A stretch of DNA of 7,531 nt from Bacteroidales bacterium (GTDB taxonomy: Bacteria > Bacteroidota > Bacteroidia > Bacteroidales > Paludibacteraceae). Both the position numbers and the translations under genes were made by a program. The notes under the pieces were generated by a model, which saw only the letters and a program-made list of their open reading frames with translations, was not told the DNA's origin and made no database searches. Within the stretch, counting starts at the first letter, position 1; each line of letters starts with the position of its first letter. Below, piece after piece: positions 1-6,625 of the stretch. The stretch covers positions 1-7,531 of the forward strand of contig CAAGDU010000003.1 of the NCBI GenBank assembly GCA_900768725.1, written 5' to 3'.

Positions 1-722
1 CTGCTGTCGAGGCGGGGGTGTTTGCGGAAACGGTTGGTGAATTGTTGCCAACGGCGACGCCACTCGCTTGAGCCGTTGTCGCTCACATGGCGCCACCAGA
101 GCAGCAGCAACCAGCCGAACAACATGCCGCCGAGGTGCGCGAAATGGGCTACATGGTCGCCTGCTCCGACCACACTGCCCAAACCGGCAAAGAGTTCGAT
201 AGCCGCGTAGATAATTACGAACACACGCGCGCGTATGGGGATAGGCACGAACATCAGGAAGAGCGGAACATTCGGGAACAACCACCCGAAGGCAAACAGG
301 ATACCGAAGACAGCGCCCGACGCGCCGATGGTAACCAACGGATTGATATAGTACGCCGCTTGCGCCGCCGCCATCGCGCTGAGCGTCGGCTGGTACATCA
401 TCGCCCATACAGCCTCCTGCACCAAGCCTGCACCCACGCCGCAGACGAGATAGTAGGTCAGAAAACGCTTCCACCCCCACTCGCGCTCCAACACCGGCGC
501 GAACATCAACACCGCGAACATGTTGCAGAAGATATGCCCGAGGTCGGCGTGCAAAAACATATAGGTTAGCGGCTGCCAAATATGGAATTGTTGCGCAGTG
601 AAATAGTGCAGTCCGCATAGGTTGGACAACTGTATGCCGGCGCGGCGAAGCACCATGTCCAACAAGAAGACGATGATATTTGCCCAAAGAATAGAGCGGG
701 TAACAACAGGGAGATTACGCAT
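1..722 (-). CDS. Rhomboid-family intramembrane serine protease (partial, C-terminus off the left edge)
   Basis: Reading the minus strand from the ATG at 722-720 gives 240 open codons with no stop before the window edge. The protein starts MRNLPVVTRSILWANIIVFL and is strongly hydrophobic, with about six membrane segments. It carries the rhomboid signatures: FLHADLGHIFCNMF at about residues 56-69 (the H-x4-H-x3-N motif: H58, H63, N67), the nucleophile motif GASG at 133-136 (Ser135), and HFAHLGG at 193-199 with the probable catalytic His196. A Ser/His dyad protease of the inner membrane that cleaves transmembrane substrates is the expected role; its substrate cannot be told from sequence. After the last membrane segment (about residue 210) comes a basic, Trp/Arg-rich tail that continues outside the window. 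It is divergent from the HU gene. Both catalytic residues are present, so it is probably active. The family call is secure; the end is unknown. Confidence 0.93.
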   Translation of the reverse strand, partial: MRNLPVVTRSILWANIIVFLLDMVLRRAGIQLSNLCGLHYFTAQQFHIWQPLTYMFLHADLGHIFCNMFAVLMFAPVLEREWGWKRFLTYYLVCGVGAGLVQEAVWAMMYQPTLSAMAAAQAAYYINPLVTIGASGAVFGILFAFGWLFPNVPLFLMFVPIPIRARVFVIIYAAIELFAGLGSVVGAGDHVAHFAHLGGMLFGWLLLLWWRHVSDNGSSEWRRRWQQFTNRFRKHPRLDS

Positions 723-736
723 GTAAAATGGTTTAC

Positions 737-757
737 AATTAACAATTAATAATTAAC
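737..757. repeat. Heptamer array AATTAAC / AATTAAT / AATTAAC
   Basis: Three adjacent 7-bp units (737-743, 744-750, 751-757) lie just upstream of the rhomboid start codon. They belong by sequence and period to the AATTAWN heptamer family found at other junctions in this window. They would lie in the 5' leader of the rhomboid transcript. No function can be assigned. Confidence 0.75.
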
Positions 758-768
758 ATGCCACTGCT

Positions 769-789
769 CTGAAAACACAGCGTTTTCAG
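769..789. repeat. Perfect inverted repeat (8-bp stem, 5-nt loop)
   Basis: CTGAAAAC (769-776) and GTTTTCAG (782-789) are perfect reverse complements around the loop ACAGC. The hairpin lies in the expected rhomboid 5' leader. It has no adjoining T-run on the minus strand, so it is not a classic intrinsic terminator. It could be a leader hairpin or part of a dispersed repeat: the ten bases ACTGCTCTGA at its left edge (763-772) recur at 4620-4629 after another heptamer array. Confidence 0.6.
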
Positions 790-850
790 GGACTTCGGCA
801 ATTAAGTCTTTTATCCTTTATCTTTCAGCGCAGCGGTCTCTTATCCTCGG

Positions 851-858
851 CAAAGGTA
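851..858 (-). promoter_or_regulatory. Possible -7 promoter element for the rhomboid gene
   Basis: Read on the minus strand this is TACCTTTG, a match to the Bacteroidota -7 consensus TAnnTTTG, and it is followed by C as is common. The best upstream T-rich -33 candidate, TTTTTG (minus strand, 888-883), is 24 nt away rather than the usual 19-21. The assignment is therefore tentative. Transcription would begin near 844 and leave a leader of about 120 nt that contains the 769-789 hairpin and the heptamer array. Confidence 0.45.
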
Positions 859-950
859 GTGCTTTTTTCTGAATTAGCCATACAAAAACCGTGCTTTTTA
901 TAGAAAAAATGCTTTTTTTTGCCGAAAAAACACATTTTTGAGGAAAAAGG

Positions 951-982
951 CTTGGTAGTTTCATTATTTTATAGTATCTTTG
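951..982 (+). promoter_or_regulatory. Bacteroidota-type promoter for the HU gene
   Basis: TATCTTTG at 975-982 matches the -7 consensus TAnnTTTG exactly. CTTG at 951-954 supplies the -33 TTG, with 20 nt between the two elements, inside the normal 19-21 range. Transcription would begin near 989 and give a leader of about 87 nt before the HU ATG. The A/T-rich run upstream (about 900-950) may act as an UP-like element, which is inference. Confidence 0.7.
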
Positions 983-1076
983 CGGCGTGATTTTTAGCAA
1001 TTTAGCCATAACAAAACGAATGTTAGAAATCATATAGAAAAATCAATCTTTATATTAACCCAAAATCGTTACAATT

Positions 1077-1340
1077 ATGAACAAGGCTGAACTTGTTGCT
1101 GCTGTGGCAGCAAAGGCAGAGGTTTCCAAAGTGGAGGCTGCAAAAGTGATTGACGCTGCTCTTGACGCTGCTGTTGAGGCATTGAAGAACGGCGAGACCG
1201 TACAATTGGTAGGTTATGCTACGCTCTCTGTAGTAGAGAAAGCAGCACGCAATGGTATCAACCCTGCAACCAAACAACCTATCGTTATCCCTGCAAAGAA
1301 GGCTGTTAAGTTCAAAGCAGGTGCTAAATTGGCACTCTAA
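1077..1340 (+). CDS. HU-family DNA-binding protein
   Basis: An 87-residue protein, close to the usual HU length of about 90. HU proteins dimerise and bend DNA without strong sequence preference, compacting the nucleoid. The N-terminal helices (MNKAELVAAVAAKAEVSKVEAAKV region) match the family start MNKxELI. The arm region reads KAARNGINPATKQPIVIPAKK, with the DNA-intercalating proline at P63 and the usual RxGxNPxT pattern. The turn that is normally GFGTF is here GYATL (46-50), a variation. The protein is unusually Ala-rich in its first half. The ATG at 1077 follows a typical AT-rich leader without a Shine-Dalgarno site. Codon choice (GCT, GTT, AAG) is less GC-rich than the neighbouring genes, as expected for a very highly expressed gene. 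It is probably monocistronic from the promoter at 951-982. Confidence 0.95.
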   Translation: MNKAELVAAVAAKAEVSKVEAAKVIDAALDAAVEALKNGETVQLVGYATLSVVEKAARNGINPATKQPIVIPAKKAVKFKAGAKLAL

Positions 1341-1353
1341 GAACTACTTTTTT

Positions 1354-1421
1354 AATTAAGAATTAAGAATTAAGAATTAAGAGCCCAAGCACTCGAAATT
1401 CGTAGTTCTTAATTCTTAATT
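1354..1421. repeat. Inverted heptamer repeat, unit 1 (AATTAAG x4 ... CTTAATT x2)
   Basis: Four tandem AATTAAG units (1354-1381) face two CTTAATT units (1408-1421) across a 26-nt spacer, so transcripts could fold with a 14-bp A/U stem. An alternative pairing joins GAACTAC (1341-1347) to GTAGTTC (1402-1408). It begins 13 bp after the HU stop codon and could mark the HU transcript end, although it lacks a GC-rich stem followed by a T-run. Confidence 0.8.
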
Positions 1422-1538
1422 CGTGTTTATTAAGGTATAAGCTTATTGCTAATTATGAAATTATGAATTATGAGGGCAGTGTAAGCCACTCGTAATCCAA
1501 GGTTCATAATTCATAATTCGTGTTTATTAAGGTATAAG
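1417..1538. repeat. 25-bp direct repeat pair bracketing a second heptamer element
   Basis: The 25 bp at 1417-1441 recur identically at 1514-1538 (97-bp offset). Both begin TAATTCGTG and end GGTATAAG, and both follow heptamer right arms. The second copy ends four bases before the adk start codon, so it forms the adk leader. The arrangement looks like a duplication of the original adk leader together with a heptamer element. No coding or promoter function is evident: neither copy contains TAnnTTTG. Confidence 0.85.
1451..1518. repeat. Inverted heptamer repeat, unit 2 (AATTATG x3 ... CATAATT x2)
   Basis: AATTATG units at 1451-1457, 1459-1465 and 1466-1472 (one extra A between the first two) face CATAATT units at 1505-1511 and 1512-1518. 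The spacer of about 32 nt is unrelated in sequence to that of unit 1. The layout is the same as unit 1 but with ATG-type rather than AAG-type heptamers, which fits two members of one dispersed family. Confidence 0.8.
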
Positions 1539-1542
1539 ATTT

Positions 1543-2115
1543 ATGTTGAACATTATTCTTTGTGGTGCCCCGGGCAGTGGTAAAGGGACACAATCGGATT
1601 TCATTGTAGAGAAATATGGCTTGCAGCATCTGTCCACCGGCGATGTGCTGCGCGCAGAAATCAAGTCGGGCTCGGCACTCGGGCAGGAGATAGATGCCAT
1701 CATCTCAAAGGGTAACTTGGTGCCTGACGAGAAGATGATTGCCCTTATCGAGAACTTCATCGCCTCGCTGCCCTCCGACAGCAAGGGCGTTATCTTCGAT
1801 GGTTTTCCCCGCACCGTAGAGCAGGCAGAGGCGTTGACGGCGCTGCTGAAGAAATATAAGATGGAGGCAGTGATGCTGGATATGATTGTAGATGAGCAGG
1901 AGGTTATCACCCGCCTTATCAACCGAGGCAAGACCAGCGGACGCGCAGACGACAACGAAGAGACTATCAAGAAACGCCTTGAGGTCTATCATAAGCAGAC
2001 ACAGCCCGTAGCGACTTACTACCTCCACCAAGACAACTACTTCGCCATCAACGGCAACAACAGCATGGAGGATGTCTTCGCACAGATATGCCATATCATC
2101 GACCGCTTTTTGTAA
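1543..2115 (+). CDS. adk: Adenylate kinase
   Basis: A 190-residue enzyme that interconverts ATP + AMP and 2 ADP in the cytoplasm and balances the adenylate pool. The P-loop GAPGSGKGT occupies residues 8-16, the AMP-binding STGD 31-34, and DGFPRT 86-91. The lid segment is RGKTSGRADDN (about 128-138) with R134 and the D136-D137 pair. This is the short-lid form: the roughly 30-residue zinc-type lid insertion of long bacterial Adk is absent, which explains the length. The ATG at 1543 starts the beta strand leading directly into the P-loop, so no earlier start is needed. The stop codon TAA (2113-2115) overlaps the first unit of a heptamer array. It precedes obgE on the same strand by 135 bp. No promoter consensus is visible in the 202-bp gap upstream, which holds only repeats. 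Confidence 0.97.
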   Translation: MLNIILCGAPGSGKGTQSDFIVEKYGLQHLSTGDVLRAEIKSGSALGQEIDAIISKGNLVPDEKMIALIENFIASLPSDSKGVIFDGFPRTVEQAEALTALLKKYKMEAVMLDMIVDEQEVITRLINRGKTSGRADDNEETIKKRLEVYHKQTQPVATYYLHQDNYFAINGNNSMEDVFAQICHIIDRFL

Positions 2116-2200
2116 TTATGAATTATGAATTAAGAATTATGAGTGCATTGCATGCCACACTTTATGGCATGAGCACTCATAACTCATAATTCATAATTAT
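2113..2200. repeat. Long nested inverted repeat after adk (heptamer arms, GC-containing core)
   Basis: Heptamers AATTATG, AATTATG, AATTAAG, AATTATG (2114-2141) form the left arm. GAGTGC (2141-2146) pairs with GCACTC (2173-2178). ATGCCA (2152-2157) pairs with TGGCAT (2165-2170) around a 7-nt loop. The right arm continues as CATAACT, CATAATT, CATAATT. The arms are therefore complementary over most of about 85 bp, giving a long hairpin in RNA or a cruciform in DNA. It overlaps the adk stop codon, so it is placed to act on adk transcript ends or processing. The lack of a final T-run makes classic intrinsic termination uncertain. Confidence 0.8.
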
Positions 2201-2215
2201 CGAAGCATAGGCACT

Positions 2216-2243
2216 CATAATTCATAATTCTTAATTCATAATT
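2216..2243. repeat. Unpaired heptamer array before obgE (CATAATT, CATAATT, CTTAATT, CATAATT)
   Basis: Four adjacent 7-bp units end seven bases before the obgE start codon. Their order is the exact reverse complement of the four-unit array at 2114-2141, so they could also pair with that array and enclose the whole adk-obgE gap in a hairpin. They form the obgE leader. Confidence 0.8.
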
Positions 2244-2250
2244 ATTCATA

Positions 2251-3429
<1,179 letters not shown>

Positions 3430-3432
3430 CAG

Positions 3433-3463
3433 GACCCACCCCGTCCCTCCCTTGAAGGGAGGG
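3433..3463. repeat. GC-rich palindromic repeat after obgE (copy 1)
   Basis: GACCCACCCCG leads into CCCTCCCTTGAAGGGAGGG (3445-3463), a hairpin with a 7-9 bp G/C-rich stem and a tiny loop. It starts four bases after the obgE stop. It has no following T-run, so it may slow or process transcripts rather than terminate them. Bases 3433-3451 match the reverse complement of 3577-3595 at 18 of 19 positions, marking it as one copy of a dispersed repeat. Confidence 0.8.
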
Positions 3464-3492
3464 AGTTGATTTAGAAGAATCTCCTTAAATTT

Positions 3493-4581
3493 ATGAAACG
3501 ATACGCATATCCTTCGCACTTCCTCCCTCCCTTGCGGGGTCCCCGAAAAATCTCCGATTTTTGGGGTGCTCTCGTAGGGAGGGTCGGGGTGGGTCTGCTT
3601 CTTTGCTTGGCGCTAACAGGCTGCCGGAGAGGTAGAGCCTATTTCCCCCGCGCGTGCGGGGAGATGGCGCCGCAGCATGTGGAGATAGTGCGGTTCGACA
3701 GTGCGCTGCTGGCGGACGGGCAGACCGCAGAGGGCGTCAGGCGGCTGTTTGCCGACTACCCCGCTTTCATGCCGCTGTTCGCCGAAGATATATTGGGCAT
3801 TGCCGCGAACGATACCGCCTACTTGCAAGAGGCGTTGCCGCAGTTCCTCAACGACACTCTCTACGGCTTTCGGCAGACCAACGCCCGCGAGCAGGAGATG
3901 TTCGCAGACGTGAGCGACATACAGCAGAGTTTGGACGGCGCCTTCACGCGGTTGCACCACCTCTATCCCGACATGCCGCTGCCTACCATCTACCTCTTCA
4001 TCTCGGGTTTTAACGCCTCTATCTATTTCGCCGGAGCCGACATCGCTGTGGGGGCGGATATGTACCTCGGCAGCGACTACGAGTACTACAACCGCGTGGT
4101 GTACGACTACCAAAAGCAGACTATGCGCAAGGAGTGTATCCCCGCCGATGTGGTGAGCGCGTACCTCTTTCGGCAACTGCCTTTCACGAGCAAGAAGAGC
4201 CGCCTCTTGGAGCAGATGCTCTACCGCGGCAAGGTGCTCTACCTCTTGTCTGTCTTGTTCCCTGAGTTGCCGAACTACGAGGTGATGGGCTACACCCGAG
4301 AGCAGTGGGCGTGGTGCGAGCAACACGAGCGCGCTATCTGGCACCTGATGATGGACAAACGAGACCTCTTCAAGACAGAGCCACTGGTGATGAGTTCCTA
4401 CCTGAACGATGGACCTTTCACCGCCGAGGTATCGCAAGAGTCGCCCGGGCGCTTGGGCACATGGGTGGGATGGCGTATCGCAGAGAGTTACATGGAGAAC
4501 CACCCCGAAGTGAGCCTGCAAGAACTGATGGCAGAGGGCGACGCACAAAAGATACTGGAAGAAAGCCGATACAAACCCTGA
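3493..4581 (+). CDS. GldB-like lipoprotein (gliding-motility-associated family)
   Basis: A 362-residue predicted lipoprotein. The hydrophobic stretch VGVGLLLCLALTGC ends in a lipobox LTGC with Cys44, so the mature protein would be lipid-anchored in the envelope. The body resembles GldB: VEIVRFDSALL near 63-73, LPTIYLFISGFN near 163-174, DMYLGSDYEYY 189-199, SPGRLGTWVGWRI 317-329, and a C-terminal DAQKILEESRYKP. GldB is needed for gliding in Flavobacterium johnsoniae; homologues are common in non-gliding Bacteroidales, where the role is unclear, so no function is claimed. Oddity: the first 30 or so residues, including PPLRGPRKISDFWGALVGR, are encoded by a palindromic repeat. The only nearby in-frame ATG is at 3493, upstream of that repeat; an in-frame GTG occurs at 3589. 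The family body is well supported; the start is less so. Confidence 0.85.
   Translation: MKRYAYPSHFLPPLRGPRKISDFWGALVGRVGVGLLLCLALTGCRRGRAYFPRACGEMAPQHVEIVRFDSALLADGQTAEGVRRLFADYPAFMPLFAEDILGIAANDTAYLQEALPQFLNDTLYGFRQTNAREQEMFADVSDIQQSLDGAFTRLHHLYPDMPLPTIYLFISGFNASIYFAGADIAVGADMYLGSDYEYYNRVVYDYQKQTMRKECIPADVVSAYLFRQLPFTSKKSRLLEQMLYRGKVLYLLSVLFPELPNYEVMGYTREQWAWCEQHERAIWHLMMDKRDLFKTEPLVMSSYLNDGPFTAEVSQESPGRLGTWVGWRIAESYMENHPEVSLQELMAEGDAQKILEESRYKP
3522..3595. repeat. Palindromic repeat within the GldB-like signal peptide (copy 2)
   Basis: Outer arms CCCTCCCT (3525-3532) and AGGGAGGG (3576-3583) enclose an inner hairpin: CCCC (3541-3544) with GGGG (3563-3566), and AAAAATC (3546-3552) with GATTTTT (3556-3562), loop TCC, one bulged G. 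The flank GGGTCGGGGTGGGTC is the reverse complement of the flank of copy 1. The element is in frame and stop-free, and encodes roughly residues 11-34 of the lipoprotein. Confidence 0.85.
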
Positions 4582-4584
4582 ACT

Positions 4585-4615
4585 TAATTATGAATTATGA
4601 ATTAAGAATTATGAG
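4585..4615. repeat. Heptamer array after the GldB-like gene, identical to the one after adk
   Basis: The units AATTATG, AATTATG, AATTAAG, AATTATG lie at 4586-4613 in the same order as at 2114-2141. The identity extends over 31 bp (4585-4615 against 2113-2143). Here no complementary right arm follows; instead the sequence runs into GAGCTCAACTGCTCTGACC and a different heptamer array. It starts four bases after the stop codon. Confidence 0.9.
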
Positions 4616-4625
4616 CTCAACTGCT

Positions 4626-4646
4626 CTGACCACTGACCACTAACCA
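4626..4646. repeat. CTGACCA heptamer array abutting the sufS start
   Basis: CTGACCA (4626-4632), CTGACCA (4633-4639) and CTAACCA (4640-4646) are tandem 7-bp units, followed by CT and then the TTG that begins the sufS frame at 4649. The array therefore forms the whole immediate ribosome-binding region. It shares the 7-bp period, but not the sequence, of the AATTAWG family. Confidence 0.85.
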
Positions 4647-4648
4647 CT

Positions 4649-5869
4649 TTGAACCCTGATTTTCCCATATTGAACGAACAGGTGTACGGCAAGCGCTTGG
4701 TATATCTGGATAATGCGGCGACGAGTCAGAAGCCGCAGGCGGTGCTGGATGCCATCATGGAAGCCTATACCCACTGGAATGCCAACATCCACCGCGGCGT
4801 GCACCATCTGAGCCAAGTGGCGACCGAGCACCACGAGCAGGCGCGCCAAGCCGTGGCGGACTTCTTCCACGCACGCTCTGCCAAAGAAATCGTCTTCACC
4901 AAAGGCACCACCGACGCCCTCAATATGCTTGCTTTCTCCTTCGGCGAGGCGTTTGTGGGCGAGGGAGACGAGATTATCGTCAGCACGCTGGAGCACCACT
5001 CGAACATTGTACCGTGGCAAATGCTCTGCGGGCGCAAAAAGGCGACTCTCAAAGTGATTCCAATGCGGGGTGAGGTGCTGGATATCAGCGGCTTGGAGCA
5101 GATGATTACCCCGCACACCCGCCTCATCTCCGTGGCGCAGGTGAGCAATGTGCTGGGAATTATCAACCCCGTGGAAGAGATTATCCGCATTGCCCACGCG
5201 CACGGTGTACCCGTGTGCATCGACGGCGCACAATCCGCTCCGCATATGCCCATCGACCTGCAAGCGCTGGACTGCGATTTCTTTGCCTGCTCTGCCCACA
5301 AGATGTATGGTCCTACGGGTCTGGGCGTGCTCTACGGCAAAGAGTCTTGGCTTGACCAACTGCCCCCTGCCGAAGGCGGCGGCGAGATGATAGAGCATGT
5401 GCGCTTCGAAGGCACTACCTACAATGTGCTGCCCTACAAGTTTGAGGCAGGCACGCCCAATTTCATCGGTTCGTATGCTTTCGCAGTGGCGTTGCAGTAT
5501 ATGCAAGACAAAGGTATTCAAGGCATTATGGAGCATGAGATGCGCCTGACGCGCTACTGCGAGGAGCAACTAAGCAGGCTGCCGGAGGTGAAGATTTACG
5601 CCGCCGGAGAGCCAAAAGCAGGCGTGGTGTCGTTCAACGTGTATGCCGACAGCCGCGAGGGGAAGCGACTGGTGCACCCCTTCGATGTAGGCACCCTGCT
5701 CGACCGACAGGGTATCGCCGTGCGCACGGGGCACCACTGCGCGGAGCCGCTCATCGACTACCTGCAAGTGCCGGGCACGGTGCGCGCATCGTTCGGGCTC
5801 TACAACGATGAAAAAGACGTGGATGACTTCATCCACGCCCTCCAACGCGCCATCATGATGCTATCGTAG
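4649..5869 (+). CDS. sufS: SufS/Csd-type cysteine desulfurase
   Basis: A 406-residue PLP enzyme that removes sulfur from cysteine as a protein-bound persulfide for Fe-S cluster assembly. Visible residues: LEHHSN 114-119 (H117, the PLP-stacking His), IDGAQ 191-195 (D192), CSAHKMYGPTG 214-224 with the PLP lysine K218, FEAGTPN 265-271, and RTGHHCAEP 359-367 with catalytic C364. The RxGHHCA motif and the short active-site loop are typical of the SufS (group II) branch rather than IscS/NifS. No ATG works as a start: the frame is closed by TGA at 4634-4636 and the first in-frame ATG falls beyond the conserved DNAAT segment. TTG at 4649 is therefore the best choice, giving MNPDFPIL, about eight residues shorter at the N-terminus than E. 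coli SufS. No sufBCD or sufE gene is in the window. It converges with the DUF2461 gene. Confidence 0.93.
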   Translation: MNPDFPILNEQVYGKRLVYLDNAATSQKPQAVLDAIMEAYTHWNANIHRGVHHLSQVATEHHEQARQAVADFFHARSAKEIVFTKGTTDALNMLAFSFGEAFVGEGDEIIVSTLEHHSNIVPWQMLCGRKKATLKVIPMRGEVLDISGLEQMITPHTRLISVAQVSNVLGIINPVEEIIRIAHAHGVPVCIDGAQSAPHMPIDLQALDCDFFACSAHKMYGPTGLGVLYGKESWLDQLPPAEGGGEMIEHVRFEGTTYNVLPYKFEAGTPNFIGSYAFAVALQYMQDKGIQGIMEHEMRLTRYCEEQLSRLPEVKIYAAGEPKAGVVSFNVYADSREGKRLVHPFDVGTLLDRQGIAVRTGHHCAEPLIDYLQVPGTVRASFGLYNDEKDVDDFIHALQRAIMMLS

Positions 5870-5880
5870 CAGGCGCTTTC

Positions 5881-6567
5881 TCAACAACGGCGAGACGGAA
5901 ACTCGCCATATTCCTCAAACGTATAGTTCAGAAAATCGTTCATGGGTTTGGCAGCCACCGCCATATCCACGGCGCGCTCTATGAAATCGGGCGCGCATAC
6001 CTCTGCATCGCTCAGCGGGCAGGAGAAAGTGAAACTCTTGCGTTTGAGCCAGTCGGCATGCACGAAGTCGGGGTCGAAGCCTGCCGGCACCCGCTTGAGC
6101 ATATAGTCGGTATCAAAATCCGTGAAGTAGCGCGCGAAATGCGGGTTTGCCATAATCTCCTCCACCTCATCGTAGTTTGCTTCTATCTCCTTGCGCAGGG
6201 CTTTCAGCAGTTCGGGGGACGGGTCCCATATCCCGCCGGCGAAAAGGCAATGCTCGGGTTGCAGGTGCACGTAGTAGCCTCCGCGCAGCGACTTACGCCC
6301 GCCCTTTGGGGCAACGAATACACCAAACCACTGCTTGTACGGGGTCTTGTCCTTTGAGAACCGCGTGTCGCGGTAGATGCGCCAGATACAGTCTTTGGCT
6401 TGCAGGTCTCGGACCGTGGGGTCGTACTCGCCGAGGCGATGGATGAACTCGGTGGAGAAATCCACGAAGCGGCTGTAGCAGGCTTGGTACTCCGCCTTGT
6501 GGGCATTGAACCACTCGCGGTCGTTGTGCACCGCGAGTTGGGAAAGGAAAGAAAGGATAGATTGCAT
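5881..6567 (-). CDS. DUF2461 (TIGR02453-type) family protein
   Basis: A 228-residue soluble protein with no signal peptide or membrane segment. It shows the features of the DUF2461 family: NDREWFNAHKAEYQ at about 15-28, the conserved basic-aromatic segment RIYRDTRFSKDKTPYKQWFG near 63-82, and GGYYVHLQPEHCLFAGGIWDPSPELL near 96-121. The family is widespread in bacteria and of unknown biochemical function, so none is claimed. The ATG at 6567-6565 fits the family start (a short helix before NDREWF). It lies 66 bp downstream of rfbD on the same strand with no promoter consensus in the gap, so co-transcription with rfbD is likely. Its stop is 11 bp from the sufS stop on the other strand, and I see no strong terminator between them. 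Confidence 0.9.
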   Translation of the reverse strand: MQSILSFLSQLAVHNDREWFNAHKAEYQACYSRFVDFSTEFIHRLGEYDPTVRDLQAKDCIWRIYRDTRFSKDKTPYKQWFGVFVAPKGGRKSLRGGYYVHLQPEHCLFAGGIWDPSPELLKALRKEIEANYDEVEEIMANPHFARYFTDFDTDYMLKRVPAGFDPDFVHADWLKRKSFTFSCPLSDAEVCAPDFIERAVDMAVAAKPMNDFLNYTFEEYGEFPSRRC

Positions 6568-6581
6568 AAAAAAGAGTAAAC

Positions 6582-6625
6582 CGTTGATTCCGTAGTTTTC
6601 GTTGATTTCGTAGTTTTCGTTGATT
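6582..6625. repeat. 18-bp tandem repeat, about 2.4 copies
   Basis: CGTTGATTCCGTAGTTTT (6582-6599), a copy with one change (6600-6617) and a partial CGTTGATT (6618-6625) fill most of the 66-bp gap between rfbD and the DUF2461 gene. The last TTGATT (6620-6625) could also pair with AATCAA (6632-6637), which overlaps the rfbD stop codon, giving a weak 6-bp hairpin. Its function is unknown. Confidence 0.9.

Larger units (their letters stand above)
723..1076. other. Divergent intergenic region between rhomboid and HU genes
   Basis: These 354 bp contain no convincing gene. They are AT-rich with runs of A and T around 860-950. They hold, in order, a short heptamer array (737-757), a perfect hairpin (769-789), a weak promoter core facing the rhomboid gene (851-858) and a good promoter for HU (951-982). 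A 71-codon open frame on the minus strand (818-1033) is made largely of Lys/Ser/Phe codons from homopolymer-like DNA. It covers the promoter region and looks accidental. Confidence 0.8.

Noticed and set aside
87..569. Plus-strand open frame of 160 codons at the left edge
   Set aside because: It is antisense to the rhomboid gene, whose GASG and HFAHLGG motifs are unambiguous; its composition (His/Arg/Glu-rich) is typical of a shadow frame.
818..1033. Possible 71-residue minus-strand gene in the divergent gap
   Set aside because: It consists mostly of codons from A/T runs, overlaps both promoter candidates and has no recognisable feature.
1354..2243. Heptamer arrays as a CRISPR array
   Set aside because: The units are 7 bp and directly adjacent with no unique spacers of 26-40 bp between regular repeats, and no cas gene is present.
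3445..3463. Hairpin after obgE as an intrinsic terminator
   Set aside because: The stem is strong but there is no T-run after it, and the same repeat occurs inside a coding region, so it is listed as a repeat instead.
3613..4548. Long minus-strand open frame (311 codons) opposite the GldB-like gene
   Set aside because: It is antisense to a gene with clear family motifs, is rich in Val/His/Leu/Arg as expected from the complementary codon pattern, and shows no recognisable domain.
4640..5569. Long minus-strand open frame (309 codons) opposite sufS
   Set aside because: It is a shadow of the sufS codon pattern in GC-rich DNA. sufS has all catalytic residues, while this frame has no family features.
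5859..5871. TGCTA-TCG-TAGCA hairpin at the sufS stop as a bidirectional terminator
   Set aside because: The stem is only five base pairs with no T-run on either strand, which is expected by chance.
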